From: Saccharopolyspora thermophila
GTDB lineage: Bacteria > Actinomycetota > Actinomycetes > Mycobacteriales > Pseudonocardiaceae
Length of the DNA: 64,000 nt
Reading direction: 5' to 3'
NCBI RefSeq assembly: GCF_014646075.1
Contig: NZ_BMMT01000022.1
Span: forward strand, 1-64,000
Shown here: in pieces, positions 8,364-16,933 of the stretch
Layout: every line of letters starts with the position of its first letter
Position numbering within the stretch: position 1 is the first letter of the stretch
Notes under the pieces: generated by a model
The model's database searches: none
Seen by the model: the letters and a program-made list of their open reading frames with translations, nothing else
What the model was told of the DNA's origin: nothing
Made by a program: the position numbers and the translations under genes

Positions 8364-9131
8364 GTGTACTACTCCCAGGAACACCTCATGCTCAGCGCGC
8401 GCAGGTGGTGGTGCGAACCGGGGGAACCCATCGTGTGGGCGTTCCCCGACCCTTACCACACCCCGCTGTTCGAGGTGCGTGGCCTCACCGAACACGGCAA
8501 GAAGCGTCGCAACATCCTCACCCGCGCCGCTTTCCAGGCCGGGGCGCTGCCGATCCGCATCAACGCGTGGCTGTTCGACAGCGCCGAGCAGGCTGACCAA
8601 CGTTCCCGCCCGACCGCGGTGGTGTCGGCCCGGCAGGTCGACAGCCTGGCCGTGCGGATGACAGCGACCTCGGGCGAGGCCGTCCCCGGCGAGCTTCCCG
8701 GGATTCTGGTCGCCACACCTGCTCGCCTGGCACTGCTGGAGCTCGCCAAGCTTCCCGAGCAGCCGCGTGACGCTGTCGACAAGGTGCTGGACAAGGTCGA
8801 CGCGTTCGTCAAGGGCAACCCGGTCGGCAGGCTCCTGGAGGACTTCACCGCCACCATGGGCTCCGTCGACAACTTCAAGGGCCGCATCATCCCCAAGGAG
8901 GGGGTGCCCGAGGTCGTCGAACGCGCCTGCGTGCGCACCGATCAGATCAGCGGCTACGAGGTGGTGCGGCGGGAGTTCCGCTGGCTCGGCTACGACAGGG
9001 ACAACCGCGACGGCCAGTACCTGCGGATCACCTTCACCGACGGGTCGCGGCTCGACCTGCACATCCCCTCGGGGGCGGAGCCGGATCTGGTGCTGGGCCT
9101 GGTACGGGGCAACGGGGGCGGAAGTTGGTAG
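8364..9131 (+). CDS. Hypothetical protein of the ESX-like cluster
   Basis: 255 residues from a GTG preceded at a distance by TAGGAG. No signal peptide or membrane segment. It ends with an F-T-D-G-S-R-L-D-L-H-I-P strand, and the next gene's product ends with a similar FADGSTLLLRR strand. Both also carry a (T)xxRLAxx(I/L) segment earlier, so the two look distantly related. The third gene of the cluster, 23 bases after the WXG100-like gene. It could be a cytosolic partner or immunity-type protein for the large secreted protein, but nothing in the sequence proves this. Confidence 0.55.
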   Translation: MYYSQEHLMLSARRWWCEPGEPIVWAFPDPYHTPLFEVRGLTEHGKKRRNILTRAAFQAGALPIRINAWLFDSAEQADQRSRPTAVVSARQVDSLAVRMTATSGEAVPGELPGILVATPARLALLELAKLPEQPRDAVDKVLDKVDAFVKGNPVGRLLEDFTATMGSVDNFKGRIIPKEGVPEVVERACVRTDQISGYEVVRREFRWLGYDRDNRDGQYLRITFTDGSRLDLHIPSGAEPDLVLGLVRGNGGGSW

Positions 9132-9670
9132 CGACACCGAACGACCTCACGCAGCTGGCCGGGCAGGGGTGGCTGCGCCCGGGCGAGTCGCTGCACCGGA
9201 TCTTCGAGCGGCGCCCGGGGTTCCTGGCGTCCACAGTGGCCGGTCACAGCCGCGTGCCGCACGCACCGGTCAACCCGGTACCGACGTGCACGCAACCGGT
9301 GTCGGAGGACTACCCCGAGCCGTCCGAGCTGGTCGCCCGCGGGGAGCACCTCGGCGACGAGTGGGTGCACGACCGCGGGATTCGCGGGTGGGCGACGGCC
9401 GCCGAGGGCCGCCAGCTCGCCGTGCAGGTCGCCGACGTGCTGACGGCCGGAAACGGCTACGCCTGGCTGGTCGCCACGACGCAGCGGCTCGCCGTGGTCA
9501 TCCCGGCCCGGTTCGTCGAGCAGCCCCCGGCCCCGCTGGTCACGTGGTGGGAACAGCCGCCGAGCGCGGTGCGGGGTGTCCGCGACGTGGTGCTGGGCCG
9601 CACGTTCCTCGGCGCACCGTTCGCGCAGCTCGACTTCGCCGACGGCTCGACGCTCCTGCTTCGCCGGTAG
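9125..9670 (+). CDS. Hypothetical protein, distant relative of its upstream neighbour
   Basis: 181 residues starting at TTG 9125, which overlaps the end of the previous gene by seven bases after a GGCGGAAG ribosome site. The C-terminal 80 residues (AWLVATTQRLAVVIP ... FADGSTLLLRR) match the pattern of the upstream protein's C-terminus, suggesting duplication and divergence. No catalytic motif or export signal is seen. It closes the four-gene ESX-like cluster and is convergent with the phosphodiesterase gene 66 bases away. Confidence 0.55.
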   Translation: MVATPNDLTQLAGQGWLRPGESLHRIFERRPGFLASTVAGHSRVPHAPVNPVPTCTQPVSEDYPEPSELVARGEHLGDEWVHDRGIRGWATAAEGRQLAVQVADVLTAGNGYAWLVATTQRLAVVIPARFVEQPPAPLVTWWEQPPSAVRGVRDVVLGRTFLGAPFAQLDFADGSTLLLRR

Positions 9671-9736
9671 TCAGGTCCGCGACAGCGATCCCGGCCAGCA
9701 GGTCGCCGGGTCACTCACCGCGGCCCGAACAGCCCC

Positions 9737-10888
9737 TCACCCGCCCAGCACCAGCACCGGGACCAGCTGCTCGGCGGAGGTCAGCGACCCGTGGTGGCCG
9801 CGCAGCGCCGACTCCCCCGGCTCCACCGCGGAGCGGATCACCGCGCTGTCGCGCATGATCGCGAGCACGTCGCCGATGCGGCCGCGCACCCCGTCGCCGA
9901 CCACCGGCCCGAACCAGCCGTCGTCGATGGCCTGCTGGCCGGTGATCACGACACCGCGGTCGCCGATCGTCTCCGACCACGTCGCCTGCACGTCCACCAG
10001 CGCCCCGGGTTCGACATAGACCTGGCGGGCGCGTGGTTCACCGCCGAGCAGGCGGACCCCGGCGCGCAGCGCGGGATCGGTGTCGGCGTCGAAGGCGTCG
10101 GCGGGGTCGACGGCGACCATGCCGTGGTCGGCGACCACCGCGAGCACCGCCGACGGCGGCAGGTGCTCGGCCAGCGTCACCACCAGCCGGTCGATCTGGG
10201 TCAGTTGCAGCCGCCACGGCAGCGAACCGGGCCCGTGGACGTGCCCGAGCAGGTCGAGGTGCCCGTGGTAGCCGTAGCACAGCGCAGGGCCGCCGGCGCC
10301 GAGCGCGGCCAGCAGTTCGGCGGCGAGGTCGCCCAGCGCGCTGACCCCGCGGAACTCGCCGCCGCGCAGCGCGGCCCGGGTCAGGCCGGTACCGCGGAAC
10401 TCCCGCGGCACCGCGGTGCGGACGTCCACGCCCGCGGCGGCCGCGCGCTCCAGCACCGTCGCCGTCGGCTGCGCCTGCTCCGGCGGCCACTGCTCCAGCA
10501 GGCTGCGGCGGTTGCCGGTGGTGCCGTGGGTTCCCCAGCTCAACGGGTGCAGCAGCCCGCCCGAGGGTTCGGCGAAGGTGTAGCCGACGACGCCGTGCTC
10601 ACCGGCGCAGCGGCCGGTGCCCAGCGAGGTGAGGCTGGTGACCGTGGTGGTCGGGAATCCCGCCTTCAGCGGTGGGGACGTCAGCAGCGAGGCCATGAAC
10701 GGCGCGTCGGCGGCGTGCTCGCGCAACAGGTCGTGGCCCAGGCCGTCGACGAGCAGCACCGCGGCCGTGCGGCAGGTCGGGAAGCCGATGGTGTCGACGA
10801 AACCCGCCACCCCCATCGCGCCCAGCAGCGACGGCAGCACATCGGCCAGCGCACGCCCGTCGTGGTCGGGGGCGACGATCCAGTCCAT
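9737..10888 (-). CDS. Alkaline phosphatase superfamily protein (nucleotide pyrophosphatase/phosphodiesterase-like)
   Basis: 383 residues. LLVDGLGHDLL near residue 45 gives the first metal-binding Asp. FPTTTVTSLTSLGTGR around residue 80 carries the nucleophile Thr. YHGHLDLLGHVHGPGS and VVADHGMV supply further Asp/His metal ligands. This is the type I phosphodiesterase/nucleotide pyrophosphatase arrangement. No signal peptide is seen, so it is probably cytoplasmic. ATG 10888 is preceded by CAGGAGGC. It lies 25 bases past the acyl-CoA dehydrogenase gene and may be co-transcribed. Substrate unknown. Confidence 0.8.
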   Translation of the reverse strand: MDWIVAPDHDGRALADVLPSLLGAMGVAGFVDTIGFPTCRTAAVLLVDGLGHDLLREHAADAPFMASLLTSPPLKAGFPTTTVTSLTSLGTGRCAGEHGVVGYTFAEPSGGLLHPLSWGTHGTTGNRRSLLEQWPPEQAQPTATVLERAAAAGVDVRTAVPREFRGTGLTRAALRGGEFRGVSALGDLAAELLAALGAGGPALCYGYHGHLDLLGHVHGPGSLPWRLQLTQIDRLVVTLAEHLPPSAVLAVVADHGMVAVDPADAFDADTDPALRAGVRLLGGEPRARQVYVEPGALVDVQATWSETIGDRGVVITGQQAIDDGWFGPVVGDGVRGRIGDVLAIMRDSAVIRSAVEPGESALRGHHGSLTSAEQLVPVLVLGG

Positions 10889-10913
10889 GGCTGTGCCTCC
10901 TGCCGGCCGCGGG

Positions 10914-12056
10914 TCAGAAACCCATTCCACGCCCGATGATCTCCTTCATGATCTCGGTGGTGCCGCCGTAGATCGTCTGGATGCGCGAGTCCAGGAACGC
11001 CTTCGCGACCGGGTACTCGGTCATGTAGCCGTAGCCGCCGTGCAGCTGCAGACAGCGGTCCACGACCCGCTTGTTCAGCTCGCTGAGCCACCACTTGGCC
11101 ATCGCCGCGTGCTCGCCGTCCAGTTCACCGCGAACGTGGTCCTGGACGCAACGATCGGTGAACACCCGGCCGATCTCCACCTCGGTGGCCATCTCGGCCA
11201 GTTCGAAGCGGATGTGCTGGAACGTGCCGATCGGGCGGCCGAACGCGGTGCGGTCCCGGCAGTACTGCTTGGTGAGCTCGAGGACCTTCTCGGCGGTGGC
11301 GGCCGCGGCGACGGCGATCGACAGCCGTTCCTGGGGCAGATTCTGCATCAGGTAGATGAAGCCTTTGCCCTCCTCGCCGAGGAGGTTGCGGGCGGGCACC
11401 CGCACGTCGTTGAAGAACAGCTCGGCGGTGTCCTGCGCCTTCTGGCCGATCTTGTCGAGGTTGCGGCCGCGTTCGAACCCGGGCATGCCGCGTTCCACCA
11501 CCAGCAGGCTGATGCCCTCGTGCCCGGCGTCCGGGTCGGTGCGGGCCACCACGATCACCAGGTCGGCGAGGATGCCGTTGCTGATGAAGGTTTTCTGCCC
11601 GTTGAGCACGTAGTGGTCGCCGTCGCGGACCGCGGTGGTGCGAATGCCCTGCAGGTCGCTGCCCGCGCCCGGTTCGGTCATGGCGATCGCGGTGATCAGC
11701 TCGCCGGAGCAGAACCCGGGCAGCCAGCGCTGCTTCTGCTCCTCGTTCGCCAGCGCGATCAGATAGGGGGCGATGATGTCGTTGTGCAGCGGTGAACCGA
11801 ACCCGGAGACGCCGGCGGCGACCAGTTCCTCGTCGAAGACGACATTGAAGCGGAAGTCGTCCACGCCGCCACCGCCGTAGCGCTCGTCGACAGCGAAGCC
11901 CAGCAGCCCCTGGGCGCCGGCGGCCAGCCACGCCTCGCGGCTGACCACCCCGGCGGCCTCCCACTCCTCGGTGTGCGGCACGAGTTCCCTGGCGATGAAG
12001 GCGCGCACCGTCTCGCGGAACGCCTCGTGCTCGGGTTCGAACAGCTCCCGGCGCAT
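10914..12056 (-). CDS. Acyl-CoA dehydrogenase
   Basis: 380 residues. N-terminal helical domain (FRETVRAFIAREL), middle beta domain with AMTEPGAGSDLQGI, and C-terminal helical domain with RTAFGRPIGTFQ, LHGGYGYMTEYPV and IYGGTTEIMKEIIGR. All are classical FAD-dependent acyl-CoA dehydrogenase signatures. It introduces the 2,3 double bond in fatty or branched acyl-CoAs. ATG 12056 follows GAGAGGAAG; two tandem copies of the GGGAAC repeat lie immediately upstream. Its neighbour, an alpha-methylacyl-CoA racemase, suggests beta-oxidation of branched-chain or sterol side-chain acyl-CoAs. Electron acceptor presumably ETF. Confidence 0.9.
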   Translation of the reverse strand: MRRELFEPEHEAFRETVRAFIARELVPHTEEWEAAGVVSREAWLAAGAQGLLGFAVDERYGGGGVDDFRFNVVFDEELVAAGVSGFGSPLHNDIIAPYLIALANEEQKQRWLPGFCSGELITAIAMTEPGAGSDLQGIRTTAVRDGDHYVLNGQKTFISNGILADLVIVVARTDPDAGHEGISLLVVERGMPGFERGRNLDKIGQKAQDTAELFFNDVRVPARNLLGEEGKGFIYLMQNLPQERLSIAVAAAATAEKVLELTKQYCRDRTAFGRPIGTFQHIRFELAEMATEVEIGRVFTDRCVQDHVRGELDGEHAAMAKWWLSELNKRVVDRCLQLHGGYGYMTEYPVAKAFLDSRIQTIYGGTTEIMKEIIGRGMGF

Positions 12057-12093
12057 CAGGTCACGCTTCCTCTCGATGTCCAGGCCCGCGGTG

Positions 12094-12144
12094 AGCAAGG
12101 GAACGTTCCTGCCACGGGTGCGAGCATGGGAACTTTTCTGTCAC
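12094..12144 (+). repeat. Two tandem copies of the dispersed GGGAAC repeat
   Basis: Copies at 12094-12115 (GCAAGGGAACGTTCCTGCCA) and 12121-12144 (GCATGGGAACTTTTCTGTCA) are in the same orientation, 27 bases apart. The second copy covers the stop codon of the racemase gene. They lie in the 84-base gap between the racemase and the acyl-CoA dehydrogenase genes. As direct copies they cannot form the hairpin seen elsewhere. Confidence 0.8.
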
Positions 12145-13274
12145 TCACCGGCGGGCAGGATGGCGCCGGATTCGGCCAGTTCCGCGGGGATCTTCCAGTC
12201 CTGCAGCACCTCGACAGTGTCCGCGCCCGGCCGGGCGACCGGTCCGGGCGGCGGGTTGGGGGTGCGGCTGAAGCGGGGCGCGGGCGCCGGTTGCAGGACA
12301 CCGTCGCGCCGCACCAGGGTCCGCCGGGCAGCGATGTGCGGGTGCGCCTCGGCTTCGGTCATCGACAGCACCGGGGCGACGCAGGCGTCGGAGTCGGCGA
12401 ACAGCTCCGCCCACTCCTGGCGGGTGCGCTGCCGGAACACCGCGGCGAACCGCTCCCGCAGCGCGGGCCAGTTCGCCGGGTCGTCGCGGTCGGGCACCTG
12501 GCCGGTCAGGCCGAGGCGCTCCAGCAGCTCGGCGTAGAACTGGGGTTCGAGAGCGCCGACCGAGACGTACTCGCCGTCGAAGGTCTCGTACACGTCGTAG
12601 TAGGGCGCTCCGGTGTCGAGCAGGTTCGTGCCACGCTCGGTCCGCCAGTCTCCGGAGGCGAGGAAACCGAACAGCATGGCGCCCAGGTGCGCGGCGCCAT
12701 CGACGATGGCGGCGTCGACGACCTGGCCGCGGCCGCTGGTGCGGGCCTCCAGCAGGGCGGCGAGCACCCCCACCGCCAGGTAGAGGGCACCGCCGCCGAA
12801 GTCACCGAGCAAATTAGCCGGGACCTGCGGCGGACCGCCCCGGCGGCCGATGGCGTGCAGCATGCCGGTCAGCGAGATGTAGTCGATGTCGTGCCCGGCG
12901 GTGGGCGCCAGCGGCCCGTCCTGCCCCCACCCGGTCATCCGCCCGTAGATCAGCCGCGGGTTGACCGCCCAGCACTGCTCGGGCCCCACGCCCAGGCGTT
13001 CGGTGACACCGGGCCGCAGCCCTTCGAGCAGCACGTCCGCCCGCTCGGCCAGGGCGAGCACCACGGCCGCGCCCTGCTCGTGTTTGAGGTCGACCCGGAG
13101 GGACCGCTTGCCCCGGTTGAGCAGGTCGTGCGCGCCGCTGACGGCGCCGGGTCGGTCCACCCGCACCACGTCGGCGCCCAGATCCGCCAGCAGCATCGCG
13201 CAGAACGGAGCGGGGCCGATACCTGCCAGTTCCACGACCCTGACCCCGGCCAGCGGGCCACCCGTCCCCGTCAC
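12141..13274 (-). CDS. mcr: Alpha-methylacyl-CoA racemase (CaiB/BaiF CoA-transferase family III)
   Basis: 377 residues. It opens with LAGVRVVELAGIGPAPFCAM and has DLGADVVRVDRPG, both diagnostic of the family. Two segments mark it as a racemase rather than a CoA transferase: AGHDIDYISLTGMLHAIG (catalytic His) and NLLGDFGGGAL (catalytic Asp), as in M. tuberculosis MCR. It would interconvert R and S 2-methylacyl-CoA so that branched chains can enter beta-oxidation; the adjacent acyl-CoA dehydrogenase fits. GTG 13274 is chosen because GGAGGGG lies six bases upstream; an in-frame TTG 15 bases earlier overlaps that site. Confidence 0.85.
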   Translation of the reverse strand: MTGTGGPLAGVRVVELAGIGPAPFCAMLLADLGADVVRVDRPGAVSGAHDLLNRGKRSLRVDLKHEQGAAVVLALAERADVLLEGLRPGVTERLGVGPEQCWAVNPRLIYGRMTGWGQDGPLAPTAGHDIDYISLTGMLHAIGRRGGPPQVPANLLGDFGGGALYLAVGVLAALLEARTSGRGQVVDAAIVDGAAHLGAMLFGFLASGDWRTERGTNLLDTGAPYYDVYETFDGEYVSVGALEPQFYAELLERLGLTGQVPDRDDPANWPALRERFAAVFRQRTRQEWAELFADSDACVAPVLSMTEAEAHPHIAARRTLVRRDGVLQPAPAPRFSRTPNPPPGPVARPGADTVEVLQDWKIPAELAESGAILPAGE

Positions 13275-13658
13275 GCCACACCCCTCCAAGCCCTGTGTCG
13301 CGCACCACGAAGCACGACGCGACCAGTGTTACACCGCAACTGTCACGGAGGTCAACACGCGACCCGTCCGGGCAGCGTTCTCCGGAAGAGCACCTGATCA
13401 GCTGCATTGTCCTCCACTCCACCGCCGCACCGAAGCCTTCGACGTCATGAGCAGCGGTGGCACGGATGCATCCGCACTCGTTGGGGCGCGCGGCTGATCA
13501 GCGCATGGCAAGGGTGATGTACCCCGGCAGCAGATCGAGGAGGCCCTGATCGCGGTTCTCGACGCGAAGCGCTGGCCGACCAGTTCATCCTCGGTGCGGG
13601 CGCGGCCAGGCTCCGGAGCGCCGCGAATCCCGGCGGGAGCCAGACGTTCCGCGCACGG
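13275..13658. other. Intergenic, no gene supported
   Basis: The promoter of the racemase operon must lie in its right-hand neighbourhood. Short frames in the rest show no protein-like pattern. None of the dispersed GGGAAC repeats is present. Confidence 0.4.
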
Positions 13659-13916
13659 CTAGCGCAGCCTCGGGGGACGGGTCCGGAAACGCGTAGGTGC
13701 TTCTTCCTGACCGCGGGCCTGGTCGACCGCGTGCTCGAGCTGGTCGGTTAGTTCTCTGACGAGCCGTTGCAGGGAACCACTCCACTCTGGACTGACCCCG
13801 AGGCGGACCACCCGCCGCTGGAGGGCGCTGAGGAGGTCGCGGATCTCCGCGTACTCGCGCTGCAACTCGTCGATCACATCATCAGTATGAGTGGCCTGCA
13901 CCACACGGGCAGACAT
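13659..13916 (-). CDS. Small helical protein, hemerythrin-like start
   Basis: 85 residues from ATG 13916. The first helices read DDVIDELQREYAEIRDLLSAL and LQRLVRELTDQLEHAVDQ, reminiscent of the first two helices of HHE cation-binding (hemerythrin-like) proteins. The protein is too short for the full four-helix fold and has only two of the usual metal-binding His residues. It may be a truncated hemerythrin or an unrelated helical protein. The basic C-terminal tail has no counterpart in the family. It stands alone, divergent from the MerR gene. Confidence 0.45.
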   Translation of the reverse strand: MSARVVQATHTDDVIDELQREYAEIRDLLSALQRRVVRLGVSPEWSGSLQRLVRELTDQLEHAVDQARGQEEAPTRFRTRPPRLR

Positions 13917-13985
13917 CGTTCCGGTAACCGTTCGGGCAACAGACCCGGTCGTAACCGCCGCAGCGCGACCATCGCGCGTCAGACC

Positions 13986-14058
13986 TGCCCGGGGCGGAGC
14001 ACCGTCGACGCGGTGGACTGCCGGACCCTCTGGGGATGGAGACCGTCCGCCCCGGGCA
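13986..14058. ncRNA. Candidate structured RNA or long hairpin in intergenic DNA
   Basis: Perfect 13-bp arms (TGCCCGGGGCGGA at 13986-13998 and its complement at 14046-14058) enclose 47 bases. Inside, CACCG...CGGTG (14000-14015) forms a second hairpin and CCC...GGG a third, giving a branched fold. It sits in the 411-base region between the small helical gene and the MerR gene. A 12-bp palindrome (TGGTGATCACCA, 14191-14202) follows. No T-tract is next to it, so a simple terminator is unlikely. It matches no RNA class I know. Confidence 0.3.
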
Positions 14059-14296
14059 AGCCGCGCGCCGGTTTCCCGGCACCGCCGATCGTGGGACACG
14101 CGAGCGAGTGAACAGCAGAGCACAACGTCCCGGGACCACTCTCGGACAGAGGTAAGCGCCTCCCGGCGGTGGACACCCGGACTGCGGCCTTGGTGATCAC
14201 CACCAGGTCCCCCAACACCGGGTATCAACTCCCGCGCCCTGGCAGCGAGACGACCTCGGAACGCGATGATCACAGCACTGGTGCGACATCGTTGGT

Positions 14297-14318
14297 GTTA
14301 CAGCAGCCCGGAGGTAAC
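14297..14318. promoter_or_regulatory. Candidate MerR-type operator
   Basis: GTTAC and GTAAC half-sites are separated by 12 bases just upstream of the MerR start codon; the second half overlaps the GGAGG ribosome site. The position suits autoregulation. Inference from pattern only. Confidence 0.3.
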
Positions 14319-14327
14319 GTTGCGGGC

Positions 14328-15044
14328 ATGCTCCGAACTGCGGACGAAGAGCTCACCATCGACGAACTGGCCGCCCGCGCCGGAGTCACCGTGCGGACCG
14401 TTCGGTTCTACTCGTCGCGCGGCCTGCTGCCGCCGCCCCGGCTGCGCGGGCGCCTCGGCCTCTACAGCGGCGACCACCTCGCCCGGCTCGAGCTGATCCG
14501 CGAACTGCAGGGGCTGGGCTTCACGCTCTCCGCGATCGAGCGCCACCTGGAGCGCATTCCCGCCGACGCCTCCGCCGACGAACTGGCGTTGCAGCGGGCG
14601 CTGATCGCCCCGTGGACCGACGAACACGCCGAGGACCTGGAGCGGCACGAACTGGACCGCCGCGCCGGTCGGCATCTCGACGACGCGCTGATCGACCAGC
14701 TCGTCGAGCTCGGCATCCTGCAGCGCATCCCCGACTCGACGCGGCTGCGGCTGCCCAGCCCGGCGATGCTCGGCGTCGGCCTGCAGATCCTCGACCTCGA
14801 CCTGCCGCTGGACATGCTGGTGCAGGCCAAGGGAATCGTCGAGCAACACACCGCGCAGATCGCCGCGGAGCTGCGCGAGCTGTTCGCCGCGAACGTGCTG
14901 CGCCCCTACGTGGAGCGGGGCCGTCCGGAGGACGAGCGGGAACGCGTCCGCGCGGTCACCGACCAGCTGCGTCCGCTGACCATCCAGGTGCTGGTCAACG
15001 GGTTCCAGCGGGCGGTGAACGACGTCATCCGCGACCACGTGTGA
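14328..15044 (+). CDS. MerR-family transcriptional regulator
   Basis: 238 residues from ATG 14328, preceded by GGAGG. Residues ~8-75 are the winged-helix MerR DNA-binding domain (LTIDELAARAGVTVRTVRFY, then YSGDHLARLELIRELQGLGF). The C-terminal ~160 residues are helical and acidic, without the Cys ligands of metal sensors, so a small-molecule or acyl-type ligand is more likely. It is followed on the same strand after 110 bases by an acyl-CoA synthetase gene, the likely target besides its own promoter. Confidence 0.85.
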   Translation: MLRTADEELTIDELAARAGVTVRTVRFYSSRGLLPPPRLRGRLGLYSGDHLARLELIRELQGLGFTLSAIERHLERIPADASADELALQRALIAPWTDEHAEDLERHELDRRAGRHLDDALIDQLVELGILQRIPDSTRLRLPSPAMLGVGLQILDLDLPLDMLVQAKGIVEQHTAQIAAELRELFAANVLRPYVERGRPEDERERVRAVTDQLRPLTIQVLVNGFQRAVNDVIRDHV

Positions 15045-15154
15045 CACCGGTGGCGCCGATTGCGGCTTTGGGTGCTGGCCAACATCGCCCCGGATGAGGT
15101 TTCATCGCGTCGTGACGCACGTCACCTGGAGGGACCGAGGGGAGACCCGCTGCG

Positions 15155-16873
15155 ATGAGCGATCCGCCGAACTGGGCCGAGACCGCGGTGAACACGACCG
15201 TCCCCCGACTCCTCGCCCGCAACGCCGCGCACTATCCGGACCGCCCCGCGCTCACCGACGGTGATCGCCGGTCGCGCACCTTGACGTGGGCGCAGGTGCA
15301 GGACGACGTGCACGTGCTGGCCGCCGGACTGGCGGCGCTGGGCCTGCAGCGCGGCCAGACGATGCTGATCATGATGCCCAACCGGGCTGAGCACTGGCTG
15401 GTGGACGTGGCGGCCACCCACCTCGGTGCGGTGCCGAGCACCCTGTACCCGACGCTCAGCCAGGACCAGGTGCACTACATCGCCCACCACAGCCGGGCCC
15501 ACATCGTGGTCCTCGAAGGCGCCGACCAGGTGCGCCGCTGGTCCAAGGTGCTGCGCAACGCCTCCGCGGTCGAGCACGTGGTGGTGCTCGACGAGGCGGC
15601 GATGGTCAGTGCCGACCACCGGTTCCGCACGTGGGAACGGCTGCGGACACTCGGCGAGCAGCGGTTACGGGAGGACCCCGGGCTCGTACAGCGGGCGGGC
15701 GAGTCAGTCGCCCCCACCGATCCGGCCGCGGTGCTCTACACCTCGGGCACCACCGGTGAACAGAAGGGCGTGGTCCTCACCCACCGCAACATCTGCTTCG
15801 CGGCCGCCGCGCTGCACCAGGTCACCCGCGCCATACCGCATGCGCCGCGGTTGTGCTACCTGCCGCTCGCGCACATCGCCGAACGCGTGGTCGGGCTCTA
15901 CTCGGCCCTCCACGACGTCGCCCACGTGCACTTCTGCGCGGACCAGGAGCGGATCGCGACCGCGTTGGCCCGGGTCCGGCCCGCGTTGTTCTTCGGCGTG
16001 CCGCGGGTCTGGGAGAGGCTCGCCGCCGTCGTCCGCACCGCGCCGCCCGAGCAGCGCGCCACCCCGCAGGGGCTGCGGCAGTTGCGCGCGCGCATCGGAC
16101 TGGACCGCGCGGTGTGGCCCGCCAGTGGGGCGGCGCCGATCGACAGCGCGCTGCTCGATCTGTTCAGCGACATCGGCGTGGACATCCACGAGCTGTGGGG
16201 CATGGCCGAGACGACGGGCTGCGTCACCACCAATCACGCGGGCGCTCGCCGCCGCGGCACCGTCGGCCGCGCCGTGCCCGGTGTCGAGGTGCGCATCGCG
16301 CCGGACGGGGAGGTCCTGGTACGCGGCCCGCTGGTGTGCGCGGGATACCTGCAGGCGGACGGGGTGGTGCGGCCCGTGGTCGACGCCGACGGCTGGCTGC
16401 ACACCGGCGACGCCGGATTCGTCGACGAGGACGGGTTTCTCACCATCACCGACCGCAAGAAGGAACTGATCATCTCCTCCGGCGGCACGAACATCGCCCC
16501 CACCCTGGTGGAGAACGCGCTGCGCGCGCATCCGCTGGTCGGGCACGCGCTGGCGTTCGGCGACCGCCGCCCGTACCTGGTGGCGCTGGTGGTGCTCGAC
16601 GAGGAGACCGCGCCGCGGTGGGCGCGGGAGCACGGCATCGAGTTCCGGGACCTCGCCGAGCTCGCCGAGCACCCGGCGGTCCGATCCGAAGTGGACCGCG
16701 CGGTGCGGGACGCGAACGCCCGGCTGAACCCGCCCGAGCAGGTCAGGCGGTACCGGATCCTCGGCCAGCAGTGGGGCGTGGAGGGCGGCGAGCTGACCCC
16801 GACGCTGAAGATCCGGCGGCACGTGATCCAGCAGAAGTACGCCGACCTCCTCGACGAGCTGTACCGGGGCTGA
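15155..16873 (+). CDS. Long-chain fatty-acid--CoA ligase (AMP-forming)
   Basis: 572 residues. The AMP-binding P-loop is YTSGTTGEQKGVVLTHRN (~190-208); A5 is ELWGMAETTG; A7/A8 are GWLHTGDAGFVDEDG and TDRKKELIISSGGTNI; the C-terminal catalytic Lys lies in TPTLKIRR. The lineup resembles FadD15-type long-chain acyl-CoA synthetases. It activates fatty acids with ATP and CoA. ATG 15155 follows a GAGGGGAGA stretch. It stands downstream of a MerR gene, and the acyl-CoA dehydrogenase and racemase genes lie nearby on the other strand. The stop codon overlaps the outer arm of a repeat-centred inverted structure. Confidence 0.9.
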   Translation: MSDPPNWAETAVNTTVPRLLARNAAHYPDRPALTDGDRRSRTLTWAQVQDDVHVLAAGLAALGLQRGQTMLIMMPNRAEHWLVDVAATHLGAVPSTLYPTLSQDQVHYIAHHSRAHIVVLEGADQVRRWSKVLRNASAVEHVVVLDEAAMVSADHRFRTWERLRTLGEQRLREDPGLVQRAGESVAPTDPAAVLYTSGTTGEQKGVVLTHRNICFAAAALHQVTRAIPHAPRLCYLPLAHIAERVVGLYSALHDVAHVHFCADQERIATALARVRPALFFGVPRVWERLAAVVRTAPPEQRATPQGLRQLRARIGLDRAVWPASGAAPIDSALLDLFSDIGVDIHELWGMAETTGCVTTNHAGARRRGTVGRAVPGVEVRIAPDGEVLVRGPLVCAGYLQADGVVRPVVDADGWLHTGDAGFVDEDGFLTITDRKKELIISSGGTNIAPTLVENALRAHPLVGHALAFGDRRPYLVALVVLDEETAPRWAREHGIEFRDLAELAEHPAVRSEVDRAVRDANARLNPPEQVRRYRILGQQWGVEGGELTPTLKIRRHVIQQKYADLLDELYRG

Positions 16874-16906
16874 GCGGAGCAAGGGAACTTTCCTGTCACT
16901 CCGCTC
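16872..16906 (+). terminator. GGGAAC repeat embedded in a 7-bp inverted repeat
   Basis: One repeat copy (16877-16899, GCAAGGGAACTTTCCTGTCA) is framed by GAGCGGA (16872-16878) and TCCGCTC (16900-16906), which pair perfectly. The structure begins at the stop codon of the acyl-CoA ligase gene and lies 28 bases before the end of the convergent MarR gene, so it could end transcription from both sides. Confidence 0.5.
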
Positions 16907-16933
16907 CCGGTGCGCCGGGACGCCGGCTCGGGC

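Noticed and set aside
10033-10344. Arg-rich plus-strand frames over the phosphodiesterase gene
   Set aside because: They are shadow frames of high-G+C coding DNA without protein-like pattern.
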